DNA of 64,000 nt, from contig JAFTVE010000038.1 in the NCBI GenBank assembly GCA_017465905.1, positions 1-64,000 on the forward strand. Direction: 5' to 3'. The notes beneath the pieces are model-generated. The model ran no database searches and was not told where the DNA came from. It saw nothing but the letters and a program-made list of their open reading frames with translations. Positions within the stretch are counted from its first letter, which is position 1. Each line of letters begins with the position of its first letter. The stretch comes from Bacteroidaceae bacterium (GTDB lineage: Bacteria; Bacteroidota; Bacteroidia; Bacteroidales; Bacteroidaceae). Below are positions 34,528-43,623 of the stretch, piece by piece. The translations under genes and the position numbers were made by a program.

Positions 34528-36288
34528 ATGTACAGAACGAATACTTGTGGAGAGCTTCGTCTCTCTAACGTAGGACAGAAGGTGACCCTGGCTGGATGGG
34601 TGCAGCGTACCCGTAAGATGGGTGGTATGACCTTTGTGGATCTCCGCGACCGCTACGGTCTCACCCAGTTGGTGTTTGATGAGAACCACGATGCCTCGCT
34701 CACCGAGCAGGCCAACAAGTTGGGCCGTGAATATGTGGTTCAGGTGACGGGTACCGTGAGCGAGCGCTCGGCCAAGAACCCCAAGATGGAGACAGGCGAC
34801 ATCGAGATTATCGTAGAGGCAATGACCGTGCTCAATGCCTCGCAGACTCCTCCCTTCACTATTGAGGACAATACCGATGGCGGTGACGATATCCGTATGA
34901 AATACCGCTACCTCGACCTGCGTCGTGGTGCCGTTCGCCGCAACCTTGAGCTGCGCCATAAGATGGCTTTCGAGGTACGCCGCTACCTCGACGAACGTGG
35001 CTTCCTTGAGGTGGAGACACCGGTGCTCATCGGCTCTACTCCCGAGGGTGCCCGCGACTTCGTGGTGCCTTCACGCATGAACCCCGGACAGTTCTACGCT
35101 CTGCCCCAGAGCCCACAGCTCTTCAAGCAGATTCTGATGGTTTCGGGCTTCGACCGCTACTTCCAGATTGTGAAGTGCTTCCGCGATGAGGACCTCCGTG
35201 CCGACCGTCAGCCTGAGTTTACCCAGATCGACTGCGAGATGTCGTTCGTGGAGCAGGAAGATGTGATTTCACTCTTCGAGGACATGTCCAAGCACCTCTT
35301 CAAGTCAATCCTCGGTATCGATATGCCCGAGGCATTCCCCCGCATGACCTGGCACGATGCCATGAAGTACTACGGTAGCGACAAGCCCGACCTCCGCTTC
35401 GACATGCGCTTCGTGGAACTCATGGATGTATTGCAGGGACATGGCTTCAGTGTATTTGAAAGTGCTGCCTACATTGGCGGTATCTGTGCCAAGGGTGCAG
35501 CCACCTATACCCGCAAGCAGCTCGATGCACTCACCGAGTATGTGAAGCGTCCGCAGATTGGTGCCAAGGGTATGGTATATGCCCGTGTGGAGGCCGACGG
35601 CAATGTGAAGTCAAGCGTTGATAAGTTCTATACCCAAGAGGTGTTGCAGCAGCTGAAGGCTGCCATGAATGCCGAGCCCGGTGACCTCATCCTCATCCTC
35701 TCGGGCGACGATGTGATGAAGACCCGCAAGCAACTCTGTGAGCTTCGTCTCGAAGTGGCTGAGCAGCTTGGCTTGCGCGACAAGAATAAGTTTGCTTGCC
35801 TTTGGGTGGTAGACTTCCCCATGTTTGAGTGGAGCGACGAGGAGCAGCGCCTTATGGCCATGCACCATCCGTTCACCTCACCCAAACCTGAAGATATCGA
35901 ACTCCTCAGCACCAATCCTGCTGCCGTACGTGCCAATGCCTACGACATGGTCATCAATGGTGTAGAGGTAGGTGGCGGCTCTATCCGTATCCACGACAAC
36001 GAGTTGCAGAAGAAGGCCTTCGAGATTCTCGGCTTCTCTGAGGAGCGTGCCCAGTCACAGTTTGGCTACCTGCTCAACGCCTTCAAGTACGGTGCGCCCC
36101 CTCACGGTGGCTTGGCCTATGGCCTCGACCGCTTCGTAAGCCTCTTTGCCGGTCTCGACAGCATTCGCGACTGTATCGCCTTCCCGAAGAACAACTCGGG
36201 TCGTGATGTCATGATCGATGCTCCCGCACCTCTGGAGCAAACCCAGCTCGACGAACTCAATATCCTGGTGGACTTGAAGGAGAAGTAA
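34528..36288 (+). CDS. aspS: aspartyl-tRNA synthetase
   Basis: 586 residues from [14 protein letters not shown]; the in-frame ATG at 34495 lies inside the promoter and is rejected. An N-terminal OB-fold anticodon domain (about 1-110) is followed by class II catalytic motifs [18 protein letters not shown] and [10 protein letters not shown], with the GAD insertion between them, the normal bacterial architecture. It charges tRNA-Asp. A terminator hairpin follows. Its promoter is shared in sequence with panC and the DUF4924 gene. Confidence 0.96.
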   Translation: MYRTNTCGELRLSNVGQKVTLAGWVQRTRKMGGMTFVDLRDRYGLTQLVFDENHDASLTEQANKLGREYVVQVTGTVSERSAKNPKMETGDIEIIVEAMTVLNASQTPPFTIEDNTDGGDDIRMKYRYLDLRRGAVRRNLELRHKMAFEVRRYLDERGFLEVETPVLIGSTPEGARDFVVPSRMNPGQFYALPQSPQLFKQILMVSGFDRYFQIVKCFRDEDLRADRQPEFTQIDCEMSFVEQEDVISLFEDMSKHLFKSILGIDMPEAFPRMTWHDAMKYYGSDKPDLRFDMRFVELMDVLQGHGFSVFESAAYIGGICAKGAATYTRKQLDALTEYVKRPQIGAKGMVYARVEADGNVKSSVDKFYTQEVLQQLKAAMNAEPGDLILILSGDDVMKTRKQLCELRLEVAEQLGLRDKNKFACLWVVDFPMFEWSDEEQRLMAMHHPFTSPKPEDIELLSTNPAAVRANAYDMVINGVEVGGGSIRIHDNELQKKAFEILGFSEERAQSQFGYLLNAFKYGAPPHGGLAYGLDRFVSLFAGLDSIRDCIAFPKNNSGRDVMIDAPAPLEQTQLDELNILVDLKEK

Positions 36289-36345
36289 TATATACATTGC
36301 AGATACATTTTGCAAAGTATTAATACATAAAGAGATTATTGAGAG

Positions 36346-36376
36346 GCCAACTTACCCGTATGGTGAGTTGGCTTTT
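36346..36376 (+). terminator. terminator of aspS
   Basis: GCCAACTTACC (36346-36356), loop CGTAT, GGTGAGTTGGC (36362-36372), one G-U pair, then TTTT. Confidence 0.7.
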
Positions 36377-36405
36377 CAGAATAAGAACCTAAAACTACGT
36401 ACACG

Positions 36406-37578
36406 ATGCAATATGATTTTGATAAAGTGGTGGACCGCCGTGGTACAGGCGCTTTGAAATGGGATGCTCTCAATCGATTCTATGGTGAAAAAGACCTTTT
36501 GCCCTTGTGGGTAGCAGACATGGATTTTGAGACACCTCCATTCATTGTTGATGCATTGAAGAAGCGTATGGAGCATCCGGTATTTGGTTACACGATGGAG
36601 CCGGATGATTATTGGCCTACAGTAGCGCGTTGGATAGCTGATCGACATGGTTGGCAGGTGCAGACAGACTGGATGACCTATATTCCAGGTATTGTCAAAG
36701 GTATAGGTATGGTCATTAATGTCTTTGTCAAGGAAGATGAAAAGGTTATCATTCAGCCGCCTGTGTATCATCCATTCCGTCTGACTCCGCAAAACAATGG
36801 GCGAGAGGTTGTATATAATCCTTTGCGTCGTTTGGCGGACGGTTCTTATGAGATGGACTTCGACAATCTTGCGCAGATTGTTGACGACAAGTGCCGTTTG
36901 CTTATTCTCTCTAACCCTCATAATCCTGCAGGTATCGTATGGGATAGGACCACCCTCATACGTTTGGCGCAGTTCTGCCACCAACGTGGTATTTTGGTTA
37001 TCTCAGACGAGATACATGGTGATATGGCTTTATGGGATAATCGTCATATACCCTTTGCTTCTGTCTCGCCCGAGGCGGCTGCATGCAGTATTACATTTGC
37101 GGCACCATCAAAGACGTTCAATATTGCAGGCATTGTAAGTTCTTATGCCATCGTTCCGAATGATGCTCTTCGCCACCGTTTCTTTAGCTGGCTTGAAGCT
37201 AATGAGCTGAACATGCCGACACTCTTTGCTCCTATTGCCACGATGGCAGCTTTCAAAAACGGTGAGCCTTGGCGTCAGGAGATGCTTCGCTACATAGAGG
37301 AGAATGTTGTCTATGTTGAGAACTTTTGTCGCGACCATTTGCCACAGATACGTCTTTTGCGCCCACAAGCCTCTTTCCTCATATGGCTTGATTGTAGAGG
37401 CTTGAATCTCTCACATGATTCTTTGGTAGAGTTGTTCGTAAAGAATGCACGTCTAGCACTTAATGATGGCGTTATGTTTGGTGCTGAAGGTGAGGGATAC
37501 ATGCGTCTCAATATCGGGTGTCCCCGCTCAATACTTCGAGAAGCGATGGAACACCTTGCAAGGGCAATTAATGAATGA
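36406..37578 (+). CDS. MalY/PatB-type PLP C-S lyase or aminotransferase
   Basis: 390 residues of the class I/II fold. The N-terminal LPLWVADMDFETPPFI is the hallmark of the MalY/PatB (cystathionine beta-lyase) branch, SNPHNPAG and DEIHGDM are usual, and APSKTFNIAG carries the PLP lysine. It may form homocysteine from cystathionine or act on other C-S substrates. It stands alone, with its own terminator. Substrate is uncertain between cystathionine and related beta-C-S compounds. Confidence 0.88.
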   Translation: MQYDFDKVVDRRGTGALKWDALNRFYGEKDLLPLWVADMDFETPPFIVDALKKRMEHPVFGYTMEPDDYWPTVARWIADRHGWQVQTDWMTYIPGIVKGIGMVINVFVKEDEKVIIQPPVYHPFRLTPQNNGREVVYNPLRRLADGSYEMDFDNLAQIVDDKCRLLILSNPHNPAGIVWDRTTLIRLAQFCHQRGILVISDEIHGDMALWDNRHIPFASVSPEAAACSITFAAPSKTFNIAGIVSSYAIVPNDALRHRFFSWLEANELNMPTLFAPIATMAAFKNGEPWRQEMLRYIEENVVYVENFCRDHLPQIRLLRPQASFLIWLDCRGLNLSHDSLVELFVKNARLALNDGVMFGAEGEGYMRLNIGCPRSILREAMEHLARAINE

Positions 37579-37592
37579 AACATGATTAAAAG

Positions 37593-37631
37593 AATTGCAG
37601 CCGTCTTTCCAAATGATAGACGGCTGCAATT
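37593..37631. terminator. terminator between convergent genes
   Basis: AATTGCAGCCGTCT (37593-37606) and AGACGGCTGCAATT (37618-37631), exact 14-bp stem, 11-nt loop. Convergent with purC. Confidence 0.8.
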
Positions 37632-37701
37632 GTTATAAATGCTTTACTTGTTTTGTTTTCTTCTTTTTTATTCAGTTAGCGATTATCTGAATCTAGACAG
37701 A

Positions 37702-38640
37702 TTACTTCGCCAGCCACTCGGTAACATTCTTTTCAATACGAGCAGCAATATCTTCTGTATTCTCTTTGACGAAAGGCTCGCCGGTGATGTGCTCGTAGAG
37801 CTCGATGTAGCGCTCGCTGATGCCTGTAACAATCTCGTCGGTCATCTCCGGCACTTGTTGGCCCTCCTTGCCTTGGAAGCCGTTGTCCATGAGCCACTCG
37901 CGCACGAACTCCTTGGAGAGCTGCTTCTGGGGTTCGCCCTTCTCGAAACGCTCTTCGTAGCCTTCGCTGTAGAAGTATCGGCTGCTGTCGGGGGTGTGAA
38001 TCTCGTCCATGAGGTAGATGGTTCCGTTGTGCTTACCAAACTCATACTTGGTGTCTACGAGGATGAGTCCGCGCTCGGCAGCTATTTCGGTGCCGCGCTT
38101 GAAGAGGGCGAGGGTGTACTTCTCGAGCAGTGCATACTCTTCGGGAGTAGCGAGACCCTGAGCCAAAATCTCTTCCTTGGAGATATCGGCATCGTGCTCA
38201 CCAATCTCAGCCTTGGTGGTGGGGGTGATGATGGGTTCGGGGAAACGCTGGTTCTCGCGCATGCCTTCGGGGAGCTTCACGCCGCATATCTCGCGCACAC
38301 CGCTCTTGTATGCACGCCATGCCGAGCCGCAGAGGTAGCCACGCACGATCATCTCTACGGGGAATCCCTCGCACAGCACGCCCACGGTTACCATGGGGTC
38401 GGGGGTGGCGAGCTTCCAGTTGGGGCAGATGTCGGTGGTGGCGTCGAGGAATTTTGCCGCAATCTGATTGAGCATCTGTCCCTTGAAGGGGATGCCCTTG
38501 GGCAATACTACGTCGAATGCCGAGATGCGGTCGGTAGCTACCATAACGAGCTTGTCGCCCATGTTGTACACATCACGTACCTTGCCGTGATACACTCCCT
38601 GCTGACCGGGAAAGTTGAATTCTGTTGCTGTAAGTGCCAT
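37702..38640 (-). CDS. purC: SAICAR synthetase
   Basis: 312 residues from [15 protein letters not shown]; the longer frame from 38703 is translated repeat (NCQLSIVN) and is rejected. The ATP-grasp-like SAICAR synthase motifs [24 protein letters not shown], and [20 protein letters not shown] region ([17 protein letters not shown]) are present. It converts CAIR and aspartate to SAICAR in purine synthesis. Bacteroidetes length. It follows phoH on the same strand after 223 bp of repeat-rich spacer. Confidence 0.95.
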   Translation of the reverse strand: MALTATEFNFPGQQGVYHGKVRDVYNMGDKLVMVATDRISAFDVVLPKGIPFKGQMLNQIAAKFLDATTDICPNWKLATPDPMVTVGVLCEGFPVEMIVRGYLCGSAWRAYKSGVREICGVKLPEGMRENQRFPEPIITPTTKAEIGEHDADISKEEILAQGLATPEEYALLEKYTLALFKRGTEIAAERGLILVDTKYEFGKHNGTIYLMDEIHTPDSSRYFYSEGYEERFEKGEPQKQLSKEFVREWLMDNGFQGKEGQQVPEMTDEIVTGISERYIELYEHITGEPFVKENTEDIAARIEKNVTEWLAK

Positions 38641-38647
38641 GATTTTT

Positions 38648-38681
38648 GAATTGACAATTGACAATTGACAATTGACAATTA
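38648..38681. repeat. TTGACAA tandem repeat in the purC leader
   Basis: Four exact 8-bp TTGACAA(T)-type units lie immediately ahead of the purC start. Further single units occur at 38768 and 38863. The stretch 38641-38863 also has an unassigned patch CGGCTGCACTCGCTGAGCG. No gene seen. Confidence 0.75.
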
Positions 38682-38863
38682 TCTTGCCTGTGTCATGTGC
38701 CAATTGTGGTTATTACTTTATTTTACTTTTATTTATCTATAATGTTCATCTTACAATTTGTTGCTAACAATTGTCAATTGCTCATTTGCTTTGCTGAACT
38801 TCGGCTGCACTCGCTGAGCGATTAGTAAGCAAGCTTACATCGCGCTCGTTTGCACGAACCTTG

Positions 38864-39823
38864 TCAATTGTCCATTAAAGGAGAATTCGTAGATTTCTCC
38901 TTTTCGTATGCCTCCACAATCTTGGTCACGAGCTTATGACGCACGATGTCCTTCTTGTTCATCTCAATGATGCCTATACCCTTGATGTCGCGCAGTATGT
39001 GCATGGCGTGTGAGAGGCCGCTACGGGTAGAGGAGGGGAGGTCTATCTGTGTGAGGTCGCCCGTGATGATCATCTTGGTGTTCATGCCCATACGGGTAAG
39101 GAACATCTTGATTTGCGGGATGGTGGTGTTTTGTGCTTCGTCGAGGATGACTACAGCGTCGTTGAGTGTGCGGCCACGCATGAATGCTAATGGGGCTATT
39201 TGTATGACGTTGAGCTCCATGAACTCCTTGAGCTTCTGTGGGGGGATCATGTCCTCCAATGCGTCATAGAGAGGTTGCAGATAAGGATCAATCTTTTCTT
39301 TCATATCACCAGGAAGGAAACCGAGCTTCTCTCCAGCCTCTACGGCAGGACGGCAGAGGATGAGTTTCTTCACCTCCTTGTTTTTCAGCGCACGCACGGC
39401 AAGGGCGATGGCGGTGTAGGTCTTGCCCGAGCCTGCAGGGCCTACAGCGAAGAGCATATCGTTCTCCTTGTAGCTCTTGACGAGGCGGAGCTGGTTTTCG
39501 CTGCGCGGTGTGATGGGACGGCCTGTGACGGAGAATACAATCACATCGCCTTCGCGCTCTACGGCGGGGCGGTTGCCATTGAAGATGTCGAGCAGTACCT
39601 CCTCTTTCAGTGAGTTGTAGCGTGAGCCGTGCTCTTCGAGTTGTTTGATGTAGCTCTCGAATGTTGTCAGTATCTCATCGTCGCCCATAGCTCGGATTAC
39701 ATTGCCGCGTGCCACGATACGCAGCTTGGGAAACAATGCCTTTATCATCTGCAGGTTGGCATTGTTCACTCCATAGATGAGTGTTGGGTCTATTTCTTCC
39801 AGTACAATATGCTTCTCTATCAT
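38864..39823 (-). CDS. PhoH-family ATPase
   Basis: 319 residues. The P-loop GPAGSGKTYTAIALA and Walker B VVILDEAQNTT are intact, within the PhoH family core (about 95-300). A PhoH-like ATPase with possible RNA-helicase activity, function incompletely known. A -7 box TACCTTTG is at 39860-39853. Upstream is fur, downstream purC, all on the minus strand. Confidence 0.9.
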   Translation of the reverse strand: MIEKHIVLEEIDPTLIYGVNNANLQMIKALFPKLRIVARGNVIRAMGDDEILTTFESYIKQLEEHGSRYNSLKEEVLLDIFNGNRPAVEREGDVIVFSVTGRPITPRSENQLRLVKSYKENDMLFAVGPAGSGKTYTAIALAVRALKNKEVKKLILCRPAVEAGEKLGFLPGDMKEKIDPYLQPLYDALEDMIPPQKLKEFMELNVIQIAPLAFMRGRTLNDAVVILDEAQNTTIPQIKMFLTRMGMNTKMIITGDLTQIDLPSSTRSGLSHAMHILRDIKGIGIIEMNKKDIVRHKLVTKIVEAYEKEKSTNSPLMDN

Positions 39824-39883
39824 CAGTATATGCTTATCTTTGCATTTGTCTGCAAAGGTAATATTTTATTCATAGTTATACAA

Positions 39884-40321
39884 TCATATTTCCTCTCTTT
39901 TCGTGCAATTGCCACATATACCTGTTACGATATAGTTGATACGATGTACATGAAAGCCTTCAGGTAATGTGATGGCTGGCATTTGAAGTTCGGTCAGACA
40001 TATGGTCTGTCCGCAGCGTAGGCAACGGAAGTGAGGATGGAGGTCGTTGTCGTAAGATGAGTGATGGGCATGGCAGAGTTCATACCGGGTGGCTCCACTG
40101 CCATCATCAATGGCATGAACTAAATGCTGTTCCTCAAATACCGATAAAGTGCGGAATATGGTGGAGCGGTCAGCGGGATGGAGTAATTCTTCCAGCTCAC
40201 GCAACGTGAGTGTCTGGTTAGAAGTTGCCAATTGGCGCAATACAAGGATGCGCATTGCTGTTGACTTTATACCGCGTTCTTGAAGCATTTGTGACAATCC
40301 TTCTTCTGTGATTTCTATCAT
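39884..40321 (-). CDS. Fur-family transcriptional regulator
   Basis: 145 residues. A winged helix (about 8-80) with LRELEELLHPADRSTIFRTLSVFEEQHL and a metal-binding C-terminal part with HPHFRCLRCGQTIC and GICGNCTK, two CxxC pairs for structural zinc. The family covers Fur, Zur and PerR; which metal is sensed cannot be told. A -7 box TATTTTTG is at 40367-40360. It precedes phoH by 60 bp. Confidence 0.9.
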   Translation of the reverse strand: MIEITEEGLSQMLQERGIKSTAMRILVLRQLATSNQTLTLRELEELLHPADRSTIFRTLSVFEEQHLVHAIDDGSGATRYELCHAHHSSYDNDLHPHFRCLRCGQTICLTELQMPAITLPEGFHVHRINYIVTGICGNCTKREEI

Positions 40322-40495
40322 GCGTAATATTGAATGTATTCTAACTATATAACTATGCGCAAAAATAAGGCTTTTTCAGCAAAGATATGATATAAGTGTG
40401 GCAATTTTATACGACTTTGATTACTAAAAACAGCTTATTTTGCGTATCAAATCGTAATTTCTATCCCTCCGTTGTGTAAGTTTGCTTGGATAGTC

Positions 40496-40527
40496 TTCGC
40501 TTAATCGGATTTTTTGCACTAATTTTG
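40496..40527 (+). promoter_or_regulatory. promoter of panC, copy 2 of a repeated block
   Basis: TTCG (40496-40499), 20 bp spacer starting CTTAATCGG with a T6 run, then TAATTTTG (40520-40527). Same block as before aspS and DUF4924, with one extra G in the spacer. Confidence 0.75.
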
Positions 40528-40552
40528 CATCGTTTTACAAGAATCAAAAGAA

Positions 40553-41395
40553 ATGTTGGTAGTAGAAACTGTAGACAAATTGCGCACATGTCTTGCTGAA
40601 GCTCGTGCTGAGGGCAAGGATGTGGGATTGGTTCCCACTATGGGTGCATTGCATGACGGACATGCTTCATTGGTGAAGCGAAGCGTTGAGGAAAATGGTG
40701 TGACTGTGGTGAGTGTCTTCGTAAACCCCACCCAATTCAATGACAAGGGCGACCTTGAACGCTATCCACGTACGTTGGATGCCGATTGTCACCTGTTAGA
40801 GGGTTTAGGTGTTGATTACGTTTTTGCACCTTCTGTAGAAGAGGTATATCCGGAGCCTGATACTCGAGTATTCGACTTCTCGCCGCTTGATAAGGTGATG
40901 GAGGGAGTTTATCGCCCCGGACATTTTAATGGTGTAGCTCAGATTGTAAGCAAACTCTTCATGTATGTTGAGCCTGATCGGGCTTATTTTGGTGAAAAGG
41001 ATTTCCAGCAGTTGGCAATCATTCGCGAAATGGTGCGTCAGCTTGGTCTTGACCTTGAGATTATTGGCTGTCCTATCGTGCGTGAAGCCGATGGCTTGGC
41101 TCTCAGCAGTCGCAATGCATTGCTCACTCCAGAACAGCGTACAACAGCATTGGCTATCTCTAAGAGCTTGTTCGCTAGTGTTGACTTTGCCAAGAGTCAT
41201 TCTTTGGAGGAGACAAAACAAATGGTTGAGTCAGCTGTTGCTGATACAGAAGGATTGGAACTTGAGTATTACGAAATCGTGAATGGCACAACCTTGCAGA
41301 CTGTGCATTCTTGGGATGAAGCAGATTATATAGTGGGATGTATCACCGTATATTGCGGTAAGGTCCGCTTGATTGATAATATTAGATACAAATAA
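40553..41395 (+). CDS. panC: pantothenate synthetase
   Basis: 280 residues. The HIGH-like [14 protein letters not shown], the [21 protein letters not shown] pantoate region, and LSSRNALL are all present. It joins pantoate and beta-alanine. The stop codon precedes panD by one base, so the two genes are translationally linked and supply the two last enzymes named in pantothenate synthesis, except panB, which is not in the window. Confidence 0.95.
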   Translation: MLVVETVDKLRTCLAEARAEGKDVGLVPTMGALHDGHASLVKRSVEENGVTVVSVFVNPTQFNDKGDLERYPRTLDADCHLLEGLGVDYVFAPSVEEVYPEPDTRVFDFSPLDKVMEGVYRPGHFNGVAQIVSKLFMYVEPDRAYFGEKDFQQLAIIREMVRQLGLDLEIIGCPIVREADGLALSSRNALLTPEQRTTALAISKSLFASVDFAKSHSLEETKQMVESAVADTEGLELEYYEIVNGTTLQTVHSWDEADYIVGCITVYCGKVRLIDNIRYK

Positions 41396-41396
41396 T

Positions 41397-41741
41397 ATGC
41401 TACTGACAGTACTGAAATCGAAGATACACTGTGCTCGCGTTACCGAGGCTAACCTCAACTATATGGGCAGCATAACCATCGATGAAGATTTGATGGATGC
41501 TGCTGGTATGCTCGAAGGTGAACAAGTACATATTGTAAACAATAACAACGGTGAACGCTTCATTACTTATATTATTAAGGGGGAGCGTGGTTCAGGAAAG
41601 ATTTGCCTCAATGGAGCAGCTGCTCGCTTGGTGCAACCCAACGATGTGGTCATCATCATGGCTTATGCACAAATGACTCCTGATGAAGCACGTGCTTTTC
41701 ACCCTACAGTAATATTCCCCAAGGAGGGAAATTGTCTGTAA
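41397..41741 (+). CDS. panD: aspartate 1-decarboxylase precursor
   Basis: 114 residues from [19 protein letters not shown], start chosen right after the panC stop. The self-cleavage site is YMGSITID with Gly24-Ser25, which gives the pyruvoyl group. Makes beta-alanine for panC. Ends before a terminator. Confidence 0.95.
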   Translation: MLLTVLKSKIHCARVTEANLNYMGSITIDEDLMDAAGMLEGEQVHIVNNNNGERFITYIIKGERGSGKICLNGAAARLVQPNDVVIIMAYAQMTPDEARAFHPTVIFPKEGNCL

Positions 41742-41757
41742 ACCTATATCATTATAT

Positions 41758-41791
41758 AAAAGAGGATGTGTCATGTAGCACATCCTCTTTT
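41758..41791. terminator. terminator of panCD and the opposite gene
   Basis: AAAAGAGGATGTG (41758-41770), loop of 8 nt, CACATCCTCTTTT (41779-41791), exact 13-bp stem with T tail; convergent genes on both sides. Confidence 0.85.
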
Positions 41792-41798
41792 ATTTTTT

Positions 41799-42368
41799 TC
41801 ATTCTGCTAGCAAGCTGTCGATGGTGGCTACCAAATCATTGAACTCGGGTTCAACGAAGCGGCGAGTGAGTTTGACAATACGGCCATCGTGGTCGATGAG
41901 TACGTTGCGTGTGATGCCTGACTTGCGCAGGGCATAGCTGGCAAAGACATCGCCCTTTTCGTCGAGGAGCATTGGGTAGGTGGTACCTATCTTTGCGGTA
42001 TATTCCTCTACCACTTCGCGCGGTTCTTCGCGGTCAACACCTACAAGTACAAAGTCGGCATTGTCTTTGTGGGGCTGCCAGATACGGCTCTCGATGTGAG
42101 GCATTTCGCCACGGCAGATACCGCACCAGCTGGCAGTGAATTGCAGCATCACTACCTTGCCACGCAGTTTGGAGAGGGTAAACTCCGTGCCATCGGTGTA
42201 CTTCAGCGTGAAGTCGGGAGCCATGTCACCTACCTTCACAAGGTATTCGTGTTCGTACACGATGGTGTCTTTTGTGGGAGTCTGATCGGCTATCTCACTC
42301 TTCTTGTTGCTGTTGTTGCATGAAGCGAACATCATGAGTGCTGCCATCAGAAATGTAAATTTCTTCAT
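41799..42368 (-). CDS. TlpA-like thioredoxin-fold lipoprotein
   Basis: 189 residues. Lipoprotein signal (MKKFTFLMAALMMFASCNN, Cys17), then a single thioredoxin-fold domain with active site TASWCGICRGE. A shorter relative of the one at 19.5 kb, lacking the DUF4369 domain. It follows the peptidyl-prolyl isomerase gene by 25 bp, so envelope redox and folding functions may be transcribed together. Confidence 0.88.
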   Translation of the reverse strand: MKKFTFLMAALMMFASCNNSNKKSEIADQTPTKDTIVYEHEYLVKVGDMAPDFTLKYTDGTEFTLSKLRGKVVMLQFTASWCGICRGEMPHIESRIWQPHKDNADFVLVGVDREEPREVVEEYTAKIGTTYPMLLDEKGDVFASYALRKSGITRNVLIDHDGRIVKLTRRFVEPEFNDLVATIDSLLAE

Positions 42369-42393
42369 ACCTTATTATATATACACTATAGGG

Positions 42394-43266
42394 TTATTCA
42401 AGTACGGTCATCGTCATCACCACATCTTCCTTGGGACGGTCAGCAGTGCCTGTGGCCACTTTTTGTATCTTTTCCACTACCTCAAGACCGCTTACTACCT
42501 CGCCGAATACAGTATATTGGTTATCGAGGTGAGGTGTACCGCCAACGGTGGTGTATGCCTCCATCTGCTCGGGAGTAAATGTAAAACCTGGAGTAGAAGC
42601 CAAAATCTTGTCGGTCTCAGCTGCCAGACGATTCTGCAACTCCATCAGTCCTTTCTGGTCGCCACGTTGATACATGGCCTGTATGCTGTCGCGATGCTGG
42701 GCTGCCAATCCGTTGAAGATTTGTTGACCACGCTGTCCGTCGAGTTGGGCAGCCATCTGCTTCAGTCCCGATTCGGTATTGGTCTTGCCCCATACAATAT
42801 AGAACTGTGAACCAGAAGAACGACGTTCTGGATTTACCTGATCAGCTTGACGAGCAGCACTGAGGACACCTCGCTTGTGGAAATACTTAGGGTATACGAT
42901 TTCGGCAGGGAGTGTGTACTTGGGTCCACCGCTGCCAAGTTGCTTGCTTGCAGGTGCTCCCTTTGAATCGGGATCGCCACCCTGAATCATGAAATCTTTG
43001 ATGACACGATGAAACAATGTGCTGTCATAATACCCCTCACGGGCCAATTTGAGGAAGTTGTCACGGTGTTCGGGAGTCTCTTCATAAAGGCGCACCACAA
43101 TGTCGCCATAGTTGGTACTGATACGTACCTGAGGTGTAGTTGATTCCATCATTATATTATTATTAGTTTGTTTGTCCACATACTGGGTTATAGCAAATCC
43201 TGTACATATTGCAAACAGCCCGATGACAGTTGCCACAGCATAACGAATAGATGAGGGTTTGTTCAT
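42394..43266 (-). CDS. exported cyclophilin-type peptidyl-prolyl isomerase
   Basis: 290 residues from MNKPSSIRYAVATVIG; the ATG at 43299 falls inside the -7 box TACCTTTG (43304-43297) and is rejected. A signal anchor (about 8-27) precedes a cyclophilin domain with FHRVIKDFMIQGGDPDSKG and SGSQFYIVWG. An insertion of about 90 residues with helical MAAQLDGQRGQQIFNGLAAQHRD lies before the last strands (LDNQYTVFGEVVSGLEVVEKI). It assists protein folding in the periplasm. The insertion is seen in Bacteroidetes relatives. Confidence 0.92.
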   Translation of the reverse strand: MNKPSSIRYAVATVIGLFAICTGFAITQYVDKQTNNNIMMESTTPQVRISTNYGDIVVRLYEETPEHRDNFLKLAREGYYDSTLFHRVIKDFMIQGGDPDSKGAPASKQLGSGGPKYTLPAEIVYPKYFHKRGVLSAARQADQVNPERRSSGSQFYIVWGKTNTESGLKQMAAQLDGQRGQQIFNGLAAQHRDSIQAMYQRGDQKGLMELQNRLAAETDKILASTPGFTFTPEQMEAYTTVGGTPHLDNQYTVFGEVVSGLEVVEKIQKVATGTADRPKEDVVMTMTVLE

Positions 43267-43296
43267 ATATATACCGCTTTTTAATTCTTGTTTGTG

Positions 43297-43327
43297 CAAA
43301 GGTACTACGATTCTCTGTCATATACAA
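43297..43327 (-). promoter_or_regulatory. promoter of the isomerase gene
   Basis: On the minus strand TTG (43327-43325), 20 bp, TACCTTTG (43304-43297). Confidence 0.5.
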
Positions 43328-43378
43328 TTCCTTGCCAATTTTTCTTCCAGTGACCTAAAGGTTCCGGCATACCGCATC

Positions 43379-43440
43379 TTCTCCGATATAATGATTTGCA
43401 TTTCCACCAAGGGATAAATGCGAATCATTATATCGGAGAA
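43379..43440. repeat. 25-bp inverted repeat in a divergent intergenic region
   Basis: Arm 43379-43403 (TTCTCCGATATAATGATTTG, then CATTT) matches arm 43416-43440 in inverse with one mismatch, 12-nt loop. It lies midway between the isomerase and URO-D promoters. The 357-bp gap 43267-43623 holds this and the two promoters; the reading frame 43318-43530 is not credible. Confidence 0.75.
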
Positions 43441-43540
43441 AAAGGTTTGCTGAATCTGAAACAAACATACCTTGGGTGATGGGGTAAGGGAAAATGCGTT
43501 ATTTGTGATGAATAAAGTATCAACTATCAAATATAATTGC

Positions 43541-43548
43541 TACATTTG
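43541..43548 (+). promoter_or_regulatory. -7 box of the URO-D-like gene
   Basis: TACATTTG, 76 bp ahead of the start codon; no clear -33. Confidence 0.4.
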
Positions 43549-43623
43549 CATGACACGAGGAATGAACGTCAATACCATGAGGCTTCAATAAACACAATAT
43601 TCACAAATTATAAAATCGAGGTT

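Noticed and set aside
37639..38649. 336-codon frame antisense to purC
   Set aside because: purC is certain and the frame runs into the tandem repeat.
38648..38681. Possible CRISPR-like array
   Set aside because: Units are 7-8 bp, contiguous and without spacers; no cas genes in the window.
43379..43440. Fur box reading of the hairpin half-sites
   Set aside because: Half-sites ATAATGAT/ATCATTAT are too far apart for a single 19-bp Fur box; the nearby fur gene alone is not evidence.
43318..43530. 70-codon minus-strand frame
   Set aside because: Runs through a 25-bp inverted repeat and overlaps promoter elements; no domain.
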